DNA of 64,000 bases, from NCBI GenBank assembly GCA_021841005.1, contig JAKBVZ010000023.1, positions 26,903 to 90,902 of the forward strand, in the 5' to 3' direction. The DNA is from Actinomycetes bacterium (lineage in GTDB: Bacteria; Actinomycetota; Acidimicrobiia; Acidimicrobiales; JAMCPL01). Shown piece after piece: positions 30,387 to 41,198 of this stretch. Below the pieces are notes generated by a model that worked only from the letters and a program-made list of their open reading frames with translations, made no database searches and had not been told where the DNA came from. The translations under genes were made by a program, and so were the position numbers. The stretch's first letter is position 1; each line of letters begins with the position of its first letter.

Positions 30387-32096
30387 ATGATCGAGATTGG
30401 CAGGGAGCGGTATCGAGCGCTTTACGGGCCTACGACTTGTGACAGGATCCGCCTTGCGGATACAGATCTGTTCATCGAGGTCACTGAGGACCTGTGCGGC
30501 AAAGGTGATGAGGCTGTTTTCGGGGGCGGTAAGGTGATCAGGGAATCCATGGGTCAGTCCATGGTAACCAGGGCTCAGGGAGCTCCAGACCTTGTGATTA
30601 CAGGAGCGATCATCCTTGATCACTGGGGTATCGTCAAGGCGGATGTAGGCGTGCGTGATGGTCGGATAAGCGCTATCGGTAAGGCAGGCAATCCTGACAT
30701 CATGGATGGGGTCGATCCTGCTCTCGCCATCGGGCCGTCCACCGAGATTCTTTCCGGCAATGGCAAGATCCTCACTGCCGGCGGCATCGATTGCCACGTA
30801 CACCTTGTCTGCCCTCAGCTGGTCGGAGAGGCGCTCGGAGCGGGGATCACGACCCTTATCGGGGGTGGTACCGGTCCTGCGGAGGGAACCAAAGCGACTA
30901 CCGTCACTCCGGGGGAGTGGAATGTCGCAAGGATGCTGGAAGCCATGGATTCCATGCCCGTAAACGTACTCTTGCTTGGCAAGGGCAATACGGTTTCCAC
31001 CGAAGCCCTGCGGGAACAATTGAGAGCAGGTGTGGGGGGATTCAAGGTCCATGAGGACTGGGGTGCCACTCCTGCAGCGTTGGACGCTTGTCTACAGGTG
31101 GCGGATGAATATGGCGTGCAGGTGGCGCTGCATTCCGATACGTTGAACGAGGCGGGATTTGTGGAAAGTACGATCTCGGCTATAGCGGGTCGGGCCATAC
31201 ATGCATACCATACCGAAGGCGCCGGAGGCGGCCACGCGCCGGATATAATCACTGTTGCCGGCTTACCCAACGTATTGCCATCGTCTACTGATCCTACCCG
31301 TCCCTATACGGTAAACACCATCGATGAACATTTGGACATGTTGATGGTGTGTCATCATTTGAATCCCGCAGTGCCCGAAGATCTGGCTTTTGCAGAGAGC
31401 AGGATAAGGCCATCGACCATCGCTGCTGAAGATGTACTGCATGATTTGGGGGCGATATCAATGATAGGTTCCGACTCGCAGGCCATGGGTCGTATCGGAG
31501 AGGTCCCCCTGAGGACCTGGCAGACCGCACATGCCAACAAGTTGCGCAGGGGATCACTGCCAGGAGATGGACATTCCGACAACAATAGGGCGAAGCGATA
31601 TATTGCGAAGTATACTATATGTCCTGCTATGGCGCATGGGCTGGAAGGCGAAGTCGGGTCAGTCGAGATCGGAAAGCTCGCTGACCTGGTCCTGTGGGAT
31701 CCGGCCTTCTTCGCGGTCAGGCCTCATGTTGTCCTGAAGGGCGGGATGGTTGTTTGGGCCGTCATGGGAGATCCAAACGCGTCGATACCGACGCCCCAGC
31801 CGGAATTGCCCCGCCCTATGTGGGGGGCGGCTCCTGGAGTGGCAGCTCACACCGGTGTGAATTTCGTAGCGCCTGCAGCCTCCGAAGTGGGACTTGGCGA
31901 GAGGCTTGGGCTGAGCAAGCCAGTGGTTGCTGTTGCGGATGTCAGGAAGCGGAGCAAGTCCAGCATGCCCAACAATGACGCATTACCCCGGATAGAGGTG
32001 GATCCGGATAGCTTTGCCGTGAGGATCGATGGGGAGCTTGTCGATGTAATGCCGATGGAGACATTGCCGATGACTCAAAGGTATTTCCTGTTTTGA
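30387..32096 (+). CDS. ureC: Urease alpha subunit
   Basis: [25 protein letters not shown] (carbamylated Lys), LMVCHHLNP flap Cys/His. Confidence 0.97.
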   Translation: MIEIGRERYRALYGPTTCDRIRLADTDLFIEVTEDLCGKGDEAVFGGGKVIRESMGQSMVTRAQGAPDLVITGAIILDHWGIVKADVGVRDGRISAIGKAGNPDIMDGVDPALAIGPSTEILSGNGKILTAGGIDCHVHLVCPQLVGEALGAGITTLIGGGTGPAEGTKATTVTPGEWNVARMLEAMDSMPVNVLLLGKGNTVSTEALREQLRAGVGGFKVHEDWGATPAALDACLQVADEYGVQVALHSDTLNEAGFVESTISAIAGRAIHAYHTEGAGGGHAPDIITVAGLPNVLPSSTDPTRPYTVNTIDEHLDMLMVCHHLNPAVPEDLAFAESRIRPSTIAAEDVLHDLGAISMIGSDSQAMGRIGEVPLRTWQTAHANKLRRGSLPGDGHSDNNRAKRYIAKYTICPAMAHGLEGEVGSVEIGKLADLVLWDPAFFAVRPHVVLKGGMVVWAVMGDPNASIPTPQPELPRPMWGAAPGVAAHTGVNFVAPAASEVGLGERLGLSKPVVAVADVRKRSKSSMPNNDALPRIEVDPDSFAVRIDGELVDVMPMETLPMTQRYFLF

Positions 32097-33091
32097 CTGA
32101 TTATCCTTCGCAAGTTGGGATGGAGCGGCTTGAGGATGGTGGCTGGCGTGACGATGGTGATATTTTGGGGTCCCCTACTGGCAGCCGGCATGCGGTATGC
32201 TCACCCTTGCCTGGCGCGTGCATCGGTCTTACTGGGCGGGATGGGGGTCATTACATCGGTCAGGATGGAGATCGTTACACGAGGAAGGGTATCGAGCTAT
32301 ATACCACCCAGGACGGGGACCAGCGCGGCACTGGCCACGTTGCACCTGCAATCCGGGGAACATCTGCAGCATTTCTCCTGGCTGACGGCAGGTTTCCGGC
32401 AGGCGGCCATGCTCACTCAGGGGGCGTGGAGGGGGCTGTAAATGATGGACTGCTGCGAGACCTGGTGTCTCTACGGGATTTCCTCGAGGGTCGGCTGCGG
32501 ACCGCAGGGCTGGTCTTTGCCGCCCTTTCTTCAGCATCCTGGATTATGGCCATGAGGTGCAAGCCGCAGAGATCAGCCGGCAGCATATCGTTGAAGCATA
32601 TATCATTCGAGGAATGGTCTTTGCTTGATGCCGAGGCGGATGCACGTCTTGTATCGCCTTCCTTGCGGCGCGTATCGAGAGCGCAAGGACGCCAGCTCTT
32701 GCGCAGTGCCGCCGTTGCATGGCCGTCGCCGTTGCTGGATGGGCTTGCCGGTGAAATTGACGGTGGCCCGCATCACTCGATTGCGATGGGTGCATGTGCT
32801 GCTGTTGCGGGCCTTACCATAGAGGAGTCTGCACTCGTGGCGGCATACGGATCTATTTCCGGCCCTGGGTTTGCGGCGCTCAGACTGCTCGGATTTGATC
32901 CGGCACAGGTATCCTCGGTAGTCGCGGATCTCACCGGCGCTGCCGATCAGGTGGCGATGTCGGCAATGAACGCCGCCAGAGATGCAGCTACGGTGGGGCA
33001 GTGGATCCGGCTTCCCGCTCCGGCGTCACCGTTGCTGGATTATTATGCTGAAAGCCATGCCGGGGAGGAGGTGCGTCTCTTTGCATCTTGA
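32093..33091 (+). CDS. ureF: Urease accessory protein UreF (N-terminal extension uncertain)
   Basis: [23 protein letters not shown]; overlaps ureC stop. Confidence 0.85.
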   Translation: MTDYPSQVGMERLEDGGWRDDGDILGSPTGSRHAVCSPLPGACIGLTGRDGGHYIGQDGDRYTRKGIELYTTQDGDQRGTGHVAPAIRGTSAAFLLADGRFPAGGHAHSGGVEGAVNDGLLRDLVSLRDFLEGRLRTAGLVFAALSSASWIMAMRCKPQRSAGSISLKHISFEEWSLLDAEADARLVSPSLRRVSRAQGRQLLRSAAVAWPSPLLDGLAGEIDGGPHHSIAMGACAAVAGLTIEESALVAAYGSISGPGFAALRLLGFDPAQVSSVVADLTGAADQVAMSAMNAARDAATVGQWIRLPAPASPLLDYYAESHAGEEVRLFAS

Positions 33092-33107
33092 AGGGAGTCA
33101 ACCAGCG

Positions 33108-34043
33108 ATGGGAGAGCATGCAGATCATGCCAGCGGCACCGTAGGCGACGCGTACGAAGGTTGCTTTTACCAGACTAGCGATGCAGGCGGTGCGCGTAGT
33201 GCAAGCGATGCAGGCGGTGCGCGTAGTGCAAGCGATGCAGGCGGTGCAAGCAGTGCAGGCGGTGCAGGCGGTGCGCGCAGTGCAAGCGATGCAGGCGGTG
33301 CAAGCAGTGCAGGCGGTGCCTGCGTGGCCGAACCAGTGCTGCTCCACGACCACGACCACGACCATGACCATGACCATGACCACGACACGTACTCCCAGCG
33401 CAAGGGAGATGCGCAGCCCAGCCCAGTACGGGCGGGTAGCCGGCAAGGACCATTCCGTATTGGCATAGGCGGTCCCGTAGGCAGCGGCAAGACCGCATTG
33501 GTGGCATCCTTATGCCGTCAATTGGCCAGCAACTTGAATCTAGCTGTGGTGACCAACGATATCTACACCACCGAGGATGCGGACTTTCTGAAGCGCGCCG
33601 GCGTGCTTGCCGAAGAAAGGATCGTTGCAGTGGAAACCGGCTGTTGCCCGCATACGGCCATAAGAGATGACATTGCGGCCAACCTCGAGGCCATTGAATT
33701 CCTGGAGGACCGCTTTCCGGGTCTCGACCTCGTTCTTGTAGAGAGCGGTGGGGACAACCTGACAGCTACTTTCAGCTACGGCCTGATCGATGCCCAGATT
33801 TTTGTACTGGATGTATCGGGTGGAGATAAAGTGCCGCGTAAAGGAGGACCTGGTGTTACTATGTCCGATCTGCTGGTCATCAATAAGGTTGACTTGGCGG
33901 AGATGGTCGGCGCGGATCTCTCCGTGATGAGATCTGATGCAGTATCCAAGAGGGGAGATCGTCCTGTCATCATGTGCTCGCTGCGCAGTACGGGCGGCGG
34001 CCAGGAAGTGGCTTCCTGGGTGCGCGGGATTCTCCGGACATAA
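33108..34043 (+). CDS. ureG: Urease accessory GTPase UreG with repeat-rich and His/Asp-rich N-terminal extension
   Basis: [52 protein letters not shown]-term SDAGGARSA repeats and [14 protein letters not shown]. Confidence 0.95.
   Translation: MGEHADHASGTVGDAYEGCFYQTSDAGGARSASDAGGARSASDAGGASSAGGAGGARSASDAGGASSAGGACVAEPVLLHDHDHDHDHDHDHDTYSQRKGDAQPSPVRAGSRQGPFRIGIGGPVGSGKTALVASLCRQLASNLNLAVVTNDIYTTEDADFLKRAGVLAEERIVAVETGCCPHTAIRDDIAANLEAIEFLEDRFPGLDLVLVESGGDNLTATFSYGLIDAQIFVLDVSGGDKVPRKGGPGVTMSDLLVINKVDLAEMVGADLSVMRSDAVSKRGDRPVIMCSLRSTGGGQEVASWVRGILRT
33176..33320 (+). repeat. Imperfect 27/15-bp repeats encoding (S)DAGGARSA / GGASSAGGA in ureG
   Basis: AGCGATGCAGGCGGTGCGCGTAGTGCA-type units repeated. 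Confidence 0.9.
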
Positions 34044-34082
34044 CGGCAATTTCCTGGCATAGAAGACTGGCATCCTGTAGCC

Positions 34083-34949
34083 ATGCAAGCGCATTCACGA
34101 GTCTCGGTGAGCATTTCAGCAGATGGAGTCCTTCGTTACGATAGGTTGCGGTCGCAAGTGCCATTGTTGCTGAGGCCCACTCCCTGGGGGCTGTACCTTG
34201 TTGGCGGAGCTGCCGGTCCGCTCGGTGGCGACGATCTTGCATTGGAGATTGAGGTGGGATGCGGTGCTTCACTTGTTGTCCGTTCAGCTGCCGCCAGCCT
34301 GGCGCGGCGAGGAGTCTCGCAAAGGGCTTCTGAATTTTCCGTAAATGTACATCTTGCCCCGGATGCTTCGCTGTACTGGATGCCCGAGCCTGCAGTGGCG
34401 TGTGCAGGTTGTAATCATCATGTAGAGGTGCGGGTAGAGATGGACGCCGGCGCTGGTCTCTACTGGAAAGAAGAACTCGTACTTGGTAGGTACGGCGAAG
34501 GTCCGGGAGTTTGGACTTCAGGGTTATCCGTGGATTATGGCGGCAAGCCTCTGGTTCGCCATATGCTGCCGGTAGGTACACCAGGATGGGATGGGCCCGC
34601 CGTAATCGGAGACGGTGGCTCGGTAGGTTCTCTCCTGGCAGCCGGCTCCATGGCGGTAGACTCCATCCCGGCGGCCGGCTATCCGGCGGCCGGTTACCCC
34701 ATTCCTGAGATGCGCTTGTCCGCGCTATCGGTGGAGAGTGGCGGTGATTACGGTAACAGCCCTGCCGGCGGCCCTGCCGACAAAGCCAATTACGTGCGCC
34801 TGGAAGATTCCTGTGGTGTGCTGGCAAGGGGAACGCTCATGCGTCTTGCCAGCCCGGGGACCATGATCAGCGCCATTGGGCGAGACCTGATGGCTGTGAG
34901 GCGTGTGATTGATATCTTGACCGTCATGGCGACCAGATCGTGTTCCTAG
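34083..34949 (+). CDS. ureD: Urease accessory protein UreD
   Basis: Position at end of ure cluster; YDRLRSQVPLLLRPTPWGLYLVGGAAGPLGGDDLALEIEVGCGASLVVRSAAAS. Confidence 0.9.
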   Translation: MQAHSRVSVSISADGVLRYDRLRSQVPLLLRPTPWGLYLVGGAAGPLGGDDLALEIEVGCGASLVVRSAAASLARRGVSQRASEFSVNVHLAPDASLYWMPEPAVACAGCNHHVEVRVEMDAGAGLYWKEELVLGRYGEGPGVWTSGLSVDYGGKPLVRHMLPVGTPGWDGPAVIGDGGSVGSLLAAGSMAVDSIPAAGYPAAGYPIPEMRLSALSVESGGDYGNSPAGGPADKANYVRLEDSCGVLARGTLMRLASPGTMISAIGRDLMAVRRVIDILTVMATRSCS

Positions 34950-35147
34950 GCTTCGGGTAAAGCTTTGGGAGGGATGTCAGGGCGACAAGTTTCCAGAGCA
35001 ATCCAAGAGATGTAGCCCAGTACGATGAGGAGTATACCAGGCGCTCCGCCGGCATGAGGCGAGCCATTCAGCGGCTATGAGCACGCGATGTGTACGTGAT
35101 GAGGCATTTGATGGATGTAGTAGCTGGAGGGTGGACGGCTGAGCCGA

Positions 35148-35390
35148 CTACGACCGGGCGGTGGTTAGGTATCTCATGGATGTAGTAGCTGGAGGGCTCG
35201 GTTTAGCTTTGTGCAGGTGCGAGATGAAATGGGAGATCGCCGCTCCATGCGTTACCAGGACCGCTATGGCTATGATGATGATCGCCACCAGGATGATCAG
35301 CACCATGCAGCCGGTGGCTAAAGCCCTACGCTGCTGCACCCGCTCCTCGTGTCTGAAAATTGCACGCATAAGACCCATGGGTAGATGATA
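35148..35390 (-). CDS. Putative small single-TM protein (ORF open to 35510; start uncertain)
   Basis: MGLMRAIFRHEERVQQRRALATGCMVLIILVAIIIIAIAVLVTHG. Confidence 0.4.
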   Translation of the reverse strand, partial: YHLPMGLMRAIFRHEERVQQRRALATGCMVLIILVAIIIIAIAVLVTHGAAISHFISHLHKAKPSPPATTSMRYLTTARS

Positions 35391-35493
35391 GTGCAAGCAG
35401 GGGCGTGGATGCCGACGTATCGAGCAGGCAAGGCATTGTCGACATGAGTTGAGATCACGTACCTGGCCAGGATAAAGCGGTAGTATTGCTGAG

Positions 35494-36690
35494 ATGCCCG
35501 CACGCTTCAAACTTGCTCGCCGTCACCGACAGGCTGCCTTTCCGTCAGATCAGTTCAGGTCCGGGAGACCGCGTATACGATTTGATCGTGATGAGCTGGC
35601 TTTCGGCTTGAAGAGCGCAATCGTGCCATGGCTGGTGACGAGGATGATCGTTATCCCAGTCATATTCATGGCCCGCGAGATCGCAACAAAGGGGCATCTG
35701 CCGCTTGCCATGGCTGATGTCGCCAAGGAAGGGCTTTTCAGCTGGGATGCCGGATGGTATGCGCTGATAGCCGCTCATGGCTACGGAGCGGCGGGACATT
35801 CGGCGTTACGATTCTTTCCCCTTGTTCCGCTCCTGGCAAGAGGGGTCAGCTATTTGCCGTTTATGAGTGTGCGTCTTTCCCTGCTGGCCGTTTCCAACCT
35901 GTCTGCCCTGCTCGGATTGGCACTTATGGTCGTCTTGGTAAAGCAGGAGACTGGGGATAGCGCAACGGCCGTCCGGAGCGCATGGCTGATGTCGCTTGCC
36001 CCAGCTGCATTTACTTATGTGATGGGGTATGCGGAGGCTACACTACTTGTTCTCACGGTGGCCACTTTTATTACGCTGAGAAACCGGAGATGGTGGTGGG
36101 CGATGGTCTTCGGGATCCTGGCGGGGCTCACTAGGCCAATCGGCATCCTGCTTGCGATACCGGCCATCATAGAGGGACTGCATGAGTTTCGGCAGGCGGC
36201 TTTTCGTGAACGGCTTGGCAGGTTGGCAGCGGTGGGCGGAGGACCGCTTGGCGTACTGTCCTATCTCGTATTTCTGGGGTTTTACTATCACCGCCCGCTG
36301 GCTCCAATTACCATAGAGCGGCGGCACCGGGGAGGGTTTACTGATCCGCTGGTCACGCTATACCATGAGGTGGCGCTGCTGGTCGGCGGCCATCATCTGG
36401 AAGAGGCGCTGCACCTGCCCTGGGCGTTACTTGCCATCGCACTGGTGGCTGTCGCTTTCTGGAAATTACCTGCAAGCTACGGTGCGTTTGGCGCAGCCGT
36501 CGTGCTGGTGGCGCTCTCCGGACGGAACATAGACTCCTTTGAACGTTATGCTATGTCGGCCTTTCCGCTGGTCATTGCCGGTGCCATGGTTACATCTGGC
36601 CCGAAGATGGAGAGGTACGTACTGGCTATGCTTACTGCCGGCCTCGTGGCGTATTCGACGCTTGGTTTCCTGCATCTTTACGTGCCATGA
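35494..36690 (+). CDS. Membrane glycosyltransferase, PIG-V/Gpi18-like mannosyltransferase
   Basis: FSWDAGWYALIAAHGY, RFFPLVPLLARG, multi-TM. Confidence 0.72.
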   Translation: MPARFKLARRHRQAAFPSDQFRSGRPRIRFDRDELAFGLKSAIVPWLVTRMIVIPVIFMAREIATKGHLPLAMADVAKEGLFSWDAGWYALIAAHGYGAAGHSALRFFPLVPLLARGVSYLPFMSVRLSLLAVSNLSALLGLALMVVLVKQETGDSATAVRSAWLMSLAPAAFTYVMGYAEATLLVLTVATFITLRNRRWWWAMVFGILAGLTRPIGILLAIPAIIEGLHEFRQAAFRERLGRLAAVGGGPLGVLSYLVFLGFYYHRPLAPITIERRHRGGFTDPLVTLYHEVALLVGGHHLEEALHLPWALLAIALVAVAFWKLPASYGAFGAAVVLVALSGRNIDSFERYAMSAFPLVIAGAMVTSGPKMERYVLAMLTAGLVAYSTLGFLHLYVP

Positions 36691-36842
36691 TGAGTCAGGT
36701 CGTTAAGGTTTACTTATCGTTCAGATTTACTTAGAGGCTCAGCGGATAGGGGCTCTGGATCAGGGAGGCGTAATCCAGCGCACGGGCTGCGGCTACCAGC
36801 TGTGGCTGGTGGGCTGGTGGGCTGGTGGGCTGGTGATATAGC

Positions 36843-37685
36843 GTGTTGGACATGGGATTACTGTCCGTACTGGAGATAGAACGCGATGAGCATATAGCTA
36901 CCCTGTGGCTGAACAGGCCGGAGGCGAGAAACGCCATGGCCCCGGAGTTCTTTGAAGAGTTGCCGCTTGCGATGGAGGAGCTTTCCTCTGACAGAGGTGT
37001 CAGGGTGGTGATAGTGGCTGCCAGGGGCGAGCATTTCAGTGTGGGGTTGGATCTCAAGGCGGCGATGTCTGGGGGATTGCCTGGGGGGCCGGTAGGCGTC
37101 AATGACACATCGATGGCTGCTCGTGCAGCTTCGACCAGGGGGACGGTTTTACGTCTGCAGGCAGCGATTACCAGTGTGGCGCACTGCCCCAAGCCGGTTA
37201 TAGCTGTCATCCATGGCTATTGCATTGGTGGGGGTCTTGATCTTGCCTGTGCCTGCGACATCCGTATCGCCAGCGAAGATGTTGTTATCTCGTTACGAGA
37301 GACTCGCATGGCAATGGTGGCGGATCTGGGCAGCCTCCAGCGTCTCCCGTACATAATAGGCAAGGGGCATCTGGCGGAGATGGCATTTACCGGAGAGGAT
37401 ATGCCGGCTGCGCGAGCAAGAGAGATCGGGCTGGTGAATTATGTATTTTCCGATGCTGGCGAGGCAATGTCGGGTGGCCGGAGGTTGGCCGTCAGGATAG
37501 CCGCCAACCCACCATTGGCCGTGCAGGGTGCAAAGGCGGTAATCTCCAGGCGCGAAACCGGCGAAGTGGCGGAAGGTCTTGACTATACAGCCACCTGGAA
37601 TGCCGGTCACCTGGCTTCAGATGACTTGACGGAAGCCATAACTGCCTTTATTGAAAAGCGCGATCCTCACTTTACCGGTACCTGA
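36843..37685 (+). CDS. Enoyl-CoA hydratase/isomerase family protein
   Basis: LNRPEARNAMAP, GEHFSVGLDLKA, HGYCIGGGLDLACACDIRIAS. Confidence 0.9.
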   Translation: MLDMGLLSVLEIERDEHIATLWLNRPEARNAMAPEFFEELPLAMEELSSDRGVRVVIVAARGEHFSVGLDLKAAMSGGLPGGPVGVNDTSMAARAASTRGTVLRLQAAITSVAHCPKPVIAVIHGYCIGGGLDLACACDIRIASEDVVISLRETRMAMVADLGSLQRLPYIIGKGHLAEMAFTGEDMPAARAREIGLVNYVFSDAGEAMSGGRRLAVRIAANPPLAVQGAKAVISRRETGEVAEGLDYTATWNAGHLASDDLTEAITAFIEKRDPHFTGT

Positions 37686-37757
37686 CCTACATCTTTACAC
37701 GATATTACGGATATTGCTGCTGGATATTGCCGCATATTCCCATGACTGCCAACGTTG

Positions 37758-39629
37758 CTATGACTGGCGAACCTGGCTGCCCTTACTACTTCTGTTTCCA
37801 TGACCGCCAACGTTGCAGTTCTCCTCTTCGACACTGCCGGCGGCACCGTTCCCGTGGTTGCACACCAGGCTCAAGGATTGCCTTACTGCAGTAGGCACGG
37901 GACATGCCTCCTTGGAGATCACGATTCGATCCCACCGTGCCGTGATGCCCGCCGTATCGTGCATCCGTTCGACGTCGCGCACCTGTGACGGCTCGACAAG
38001 GGCTACTACCGTACCGGATGCTCCTGCCCTGGCTGTACGTCCGGAACGGTGCAGGTAGTCCTTGTGGGTGCTGGGCGGATCAAAGTGTACTACGAGGCTG
38101 ACATCGTCCACATGTATACCTCGTGCTGCGACATCAGTTGCTACGAGGACGCGTGGCCGGCCTGCAGCAAAGCTCGACAGCGCGCGTTGACGCTGGTTCT
38201 GGCTGAGATTGCCGTGGATGGAGGTGGAGTCCACTCCCGCACGGGTAAGCTGCTTCGCCAATCTATCTGCTCCGTGTTTCGTCCGTACGAAGAACAGGGT
38301 CCGCTCCGGGCGTGCAGCGATTTCAGCCGCCAGTGTGACTTTGTCCTGTGCGGGCAGGACGAGTGCGCAGTGTTCTGCCGCTTCTACAGCTGAGTTAGCG
38401 GTCGCGACTGCGTGTATGGCAGGGTCAGAAAGGTAAGTGCGCATGAGCCGCTCCACATCTCGGTCCAGAGTGGCAGAGAAGAACATCCGCTGCCCGATTG
38501 CCGGCGTAGCATCCAGTATACGCGTGACTGACGGAAGAAAGCCAAGGTCGGCCATGTGGTCAGCCTCGTCGAGCACTGTAATTTCCACGGAATCAATCCT
38601 GCAGGCACGGCGTTCGAGCAGGTCAATGAGCCGGCCTGGCGTGGCGACAACTATGTCCGTTCCTCGCCGTAGGCGGTCCATCTGCCTGCCTATGGGCGCA
38701 CCGCCGTATACCGTGGTCACCCGGATGCCAACCTCGCTACCGAGCGGAGCGAGCACGTCAGCCACCTGTTGCGCCAATTCGCGGGTGGGAACGAGGACCA
38801 AGCCACGCGGTGTCCTTGCTTTCACCTCTCCTGCAGCGGCTAGGCGTGCAATCATCGGAAGGCCGAAGGCGAGGGTCTTGCCCGATCCGGTCTGTGCCCG
38901 GCCCAGCACATCCCGGCCTGAAAGGGCATCCGGCAGGGCGCTTGCCTGGATTGCGAAGGGCGCGTGGATACCGCTCCTTCCAAGGGCTGAAACGAGCGAT
39001 GGGGTAAGTCCGCACTCGGCGAATGTGGTTACGATCGGTGCTGTTGCGTCCAGTGCGTTGTCCAGGGAGTCTTCCAGGGAGCTGCCCAAAGGGTTTTCCC
39101 GAGCTACCGCTCCTGTATCTTGGTGTTTTACGGCGCTGCGGCGATCGGCGAACTGCCTTCCGGCATTGCCTGATGTCCTGCTCGTACCCGACCCTGTACC
39201 TGCAAATGCCGGCTTGGGTCCGTTGCGCCTGCCTGACCGTTCACCGGCGCTGCCTGACTGACTGCCTGCACCTGCGAATGCTGGCTTGGGTCCGTTGCGC
39301 CTGCCGGGCCGCCTGCTACTGGTACCGCCTGCTGTGCCTGTACCCGACCCTGCACCTGCGAATGCTGGCTTGGGTCCGTTGCGCCTGCCGGGCCGCCTGC
39401 TACTGGTACCGCCTGCTGTGCCTGTACCCGACCCTGTACCTGCGAATGCTGGCTTGGGTCCGTTGCGCCTGCCGGGCCGCCCGCTGGAGCTAGTGTCTTG
39501 TCCGCCATCTCCGAAAGCAGGTGTCGAGGAGCGGCGATTGGCGGACCGCTGGGATCTTATACGAAAGGACGCGCGCTCGCGCCCTGCAGTATCTGGCATG
39601 GTATTACTCCATAGTAGTTCGTTGGCCAC
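37758..39629 (-). CDS. DEAD-box RNA helicase with repetitive basic N-terminal tail
   Basis: AQTGSGKT, PTRELAQQ, VLDEADHMADLGF, SATLD, HRSGRTARAG; N-term GRRNGPKPAFAG repeats. Confidence 0.93.
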   Translation of the reverse strand: MANELLWSNTMPDTAGRERASFRIRSQRSANRRSSTPAFGDGGQDTSSSGRPGRRNGPKPAFAGTGSGTGTAGGTSSRRPGRRNGPKPAFAGAGSGTGTAGGTSSRRPGRRNGPKPAFAGAGSQSGSAGERSGRRNGPKPAFAGTGSGTSRTSGNAGRQFADRRSAVKHQDTGAVARENPLGSSLEDSLDNALDATAPIVTTFAECGLTPSLVSALGRSGIHAPFAIQASALPDALSGRDVLGRAQTGSGKTLAFGLPMIARLAAAGEVKARTPRGLVLVPTRELAQQVADVLAPLGSEVGIRVTTVYGGAPIGRQMDRLRRGTDIVVATPGRLIDLLERRACRIDSVEITVLDEADHMADLGFLPSVTRILDATPAIGQRMFFSATLDRDVERLMRTYLSDPAIHAVATANSAVEAAEHCALVLPAQDKVTLAAEIAARPERTLFFVRTKHGADRLAKQLTRAGVDSTSIHGNLSQNQRQRALSSFAAGRPRVLVATDVAARGIHVDDVSLVVHFDPPSTHKDYLHRSGRTARAGASGTVVALVEPSQVRDVERMHDTAGITARWDRIVISKEACPVPTAVRQSLSLVCNHGNGAAGSVEEENCNVGGHGNRSSKGSQVRQS

Positions 39630-40046
39630 ATCGTGCTGGAGATGTTTACGGGTAGCTGGATCCCAAATGTATGGGATCGCCAGGGAACGAAAGAACTACT
39701 TGCACAAGCGACCGCGTGGGCCACTCGCCCACTGAGTGATGGCAACGATTGCCATCAATGTAATTAGTATATCATATAACAGCGGCTGGTGCAGTGCGGG
39801 CTCTGGGATATTTATCGGGATGTGCCAAACATCGTAGAGTGCCTGGTGGGGCAGGGCAAGATCGGCGATAAGATCCATCCTGGACGGCCATGGGGGTCGG
39901 CAGCCTGAGTAAATCGCAGGAGAGGCATAGGATCGCTCGTGAATCTGCTCGGGTGACCAAGGCTGGTTGTAGAATGCAGGTTGCGTATGAACTGGATGCA
40001 TAAAGTGTCCGGTATGTATTTCTGTACGATATCAAGTGAGGTGAGT

Positions 40047-41183
40047 GTGAATTTTGCTGTAGACAAGATGAGTATTGGTGTTGTGTTCGGAGGTCCTTCC
40101 GATGAGCACGATGTGTCCGTACTGACTGGTCTGCAAGCTCTCCATGAGTTACATGGAGCCGTCCGGAAAGTGCTGGGCATTTACTGGTCGAAGCCAGGAG
40201 ATTTCTATCGTGTACCACCCGTGCTGGAAGCCATGGAGTTTCGGGATGGAGTGCCTCGTGTGGCAGAGCCGCTGGTGCTGGAGGTTGGACCGCGAGGAGG
40301 GTTTGCCCATCGTTCGAGGATGGCCAAGAAGCATATTCCACTGGATGTCGTAGTCAATTGCTGCCATGGTGGCCCTGGAGAAGACGGGACATTGCAGGCG
40401 ATGCTCGAAATGGCTGGACTCAGTTTTACGGGACAGGGCGTTGCCGGATCGGCACTGTCCATGGACAAGCTCGCATTCTATGGCGTTGCCGTGTCGGCAG
40501 GGATTCCAGTACTTCCACGTATACTGCTGAGTAGCGAATCGGAGGGATCCAGGTCAGAGGATGTTCCATTCGATCCTCCCTATATAGTGAAACCCAGGTT
40601 CGGCGGGTCGTCGATAGGGGTGGAGGTGGTTGCCGACCTTGTAACCGCGTACGCCCGCGCCAAGGTGAGCCCGTACCTACAACGTGGTGCTGTATTAGAG
40701 CCCTACAGGCCCGATCTCGCAGACCTGAACGTGGCAGTGCGATGCTTTCCGGCAATCGAGGTATCTGCCGTTGAGCGTCCTCTGAGGCAGAGCGATTCAG
40801 AGGAGATACTCAGCTATGAAGACAAGTATTCTGGACGGGAGGGTATGGCCAGCGCCCCGCGAGAACTACCGGCGAAAGTGGATGCAACCGTAATGGCAAA
40901 TATTGCCGACATATCAAGGTCGCTCATCGATCTGGTTGCATTGCGTGGAATCACGCGGGTGGATTTCCTCTGGGGTGAGGGGGAGCTTTACCTGAATGAG
41001 GTCAACTCGATTCCGGGGTCACTGGCCAGGTATCTCTGGATCGATCCCGAGAGGAGATTTATCGAGCTTCTTGATGGCATGATCTCCGAAGCGCTGGCGG
41101 GTCCAGCGGTGACTTACAGTGCACTTGGTGCGGACGGATCTGTTCTCGAAAAAGCATCGGACATGGCATCCAAGCTGGCATGA
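40047..41183 (+). CDS. ddl: D-alanine--D-alanine ligase (start uncertain; ORF open from 39981)
   Basis: GVVFGGPSDEHDVSVLTG, HGGPGEDGTLQ, YIVKPRFGGSSIGVEVV, YLNEVNSIPG. Confidence 0.93.
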   Translation: MNFAVDKMSIGVVFGGPSDEHDVSVLTGLQALHELHGAVRKVLGIYWSKPGDFYRVPPVLEAMEFRDGVPRVAEPLVLEVGPRGGFAHRSRMAKKHIPLDVVVNCCHGGPGEDGTLQAMLEMAGLSFTGQGVAGSALSMDKLAFYGVAVSAGIPVLPRILLSSESEGSRSEDVPFDPPYIVKPRFGGSSIGVEVVADLVTAYARAKVSPYLQRGAVLEPYRPDLADLNVAVRCFPAIEVSAVERPLRQSDSEEILSYEDKYSGREGMASAPRELPAKVDATVMANIADISRSLIDLVALRGITRVDFLWGEGELYLNEVNSIPGSLARYLWIDPERRFIELLDGMISEALAGPAVTYSALGADGSVLEKASDMASKLA

Positions 41184-41198
41184 TACGCCTCTGACTGG

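Noticed and set aside
33176-33320. CRISPR-like or VNTR noncoding array
   Set aside because: In-frame repeats within ureG
38437-39261. 274-aa plus-strand ORF
   Set aside because: Antisense to the DEAD-box helicase; Ser/Arg-rich shadow composition
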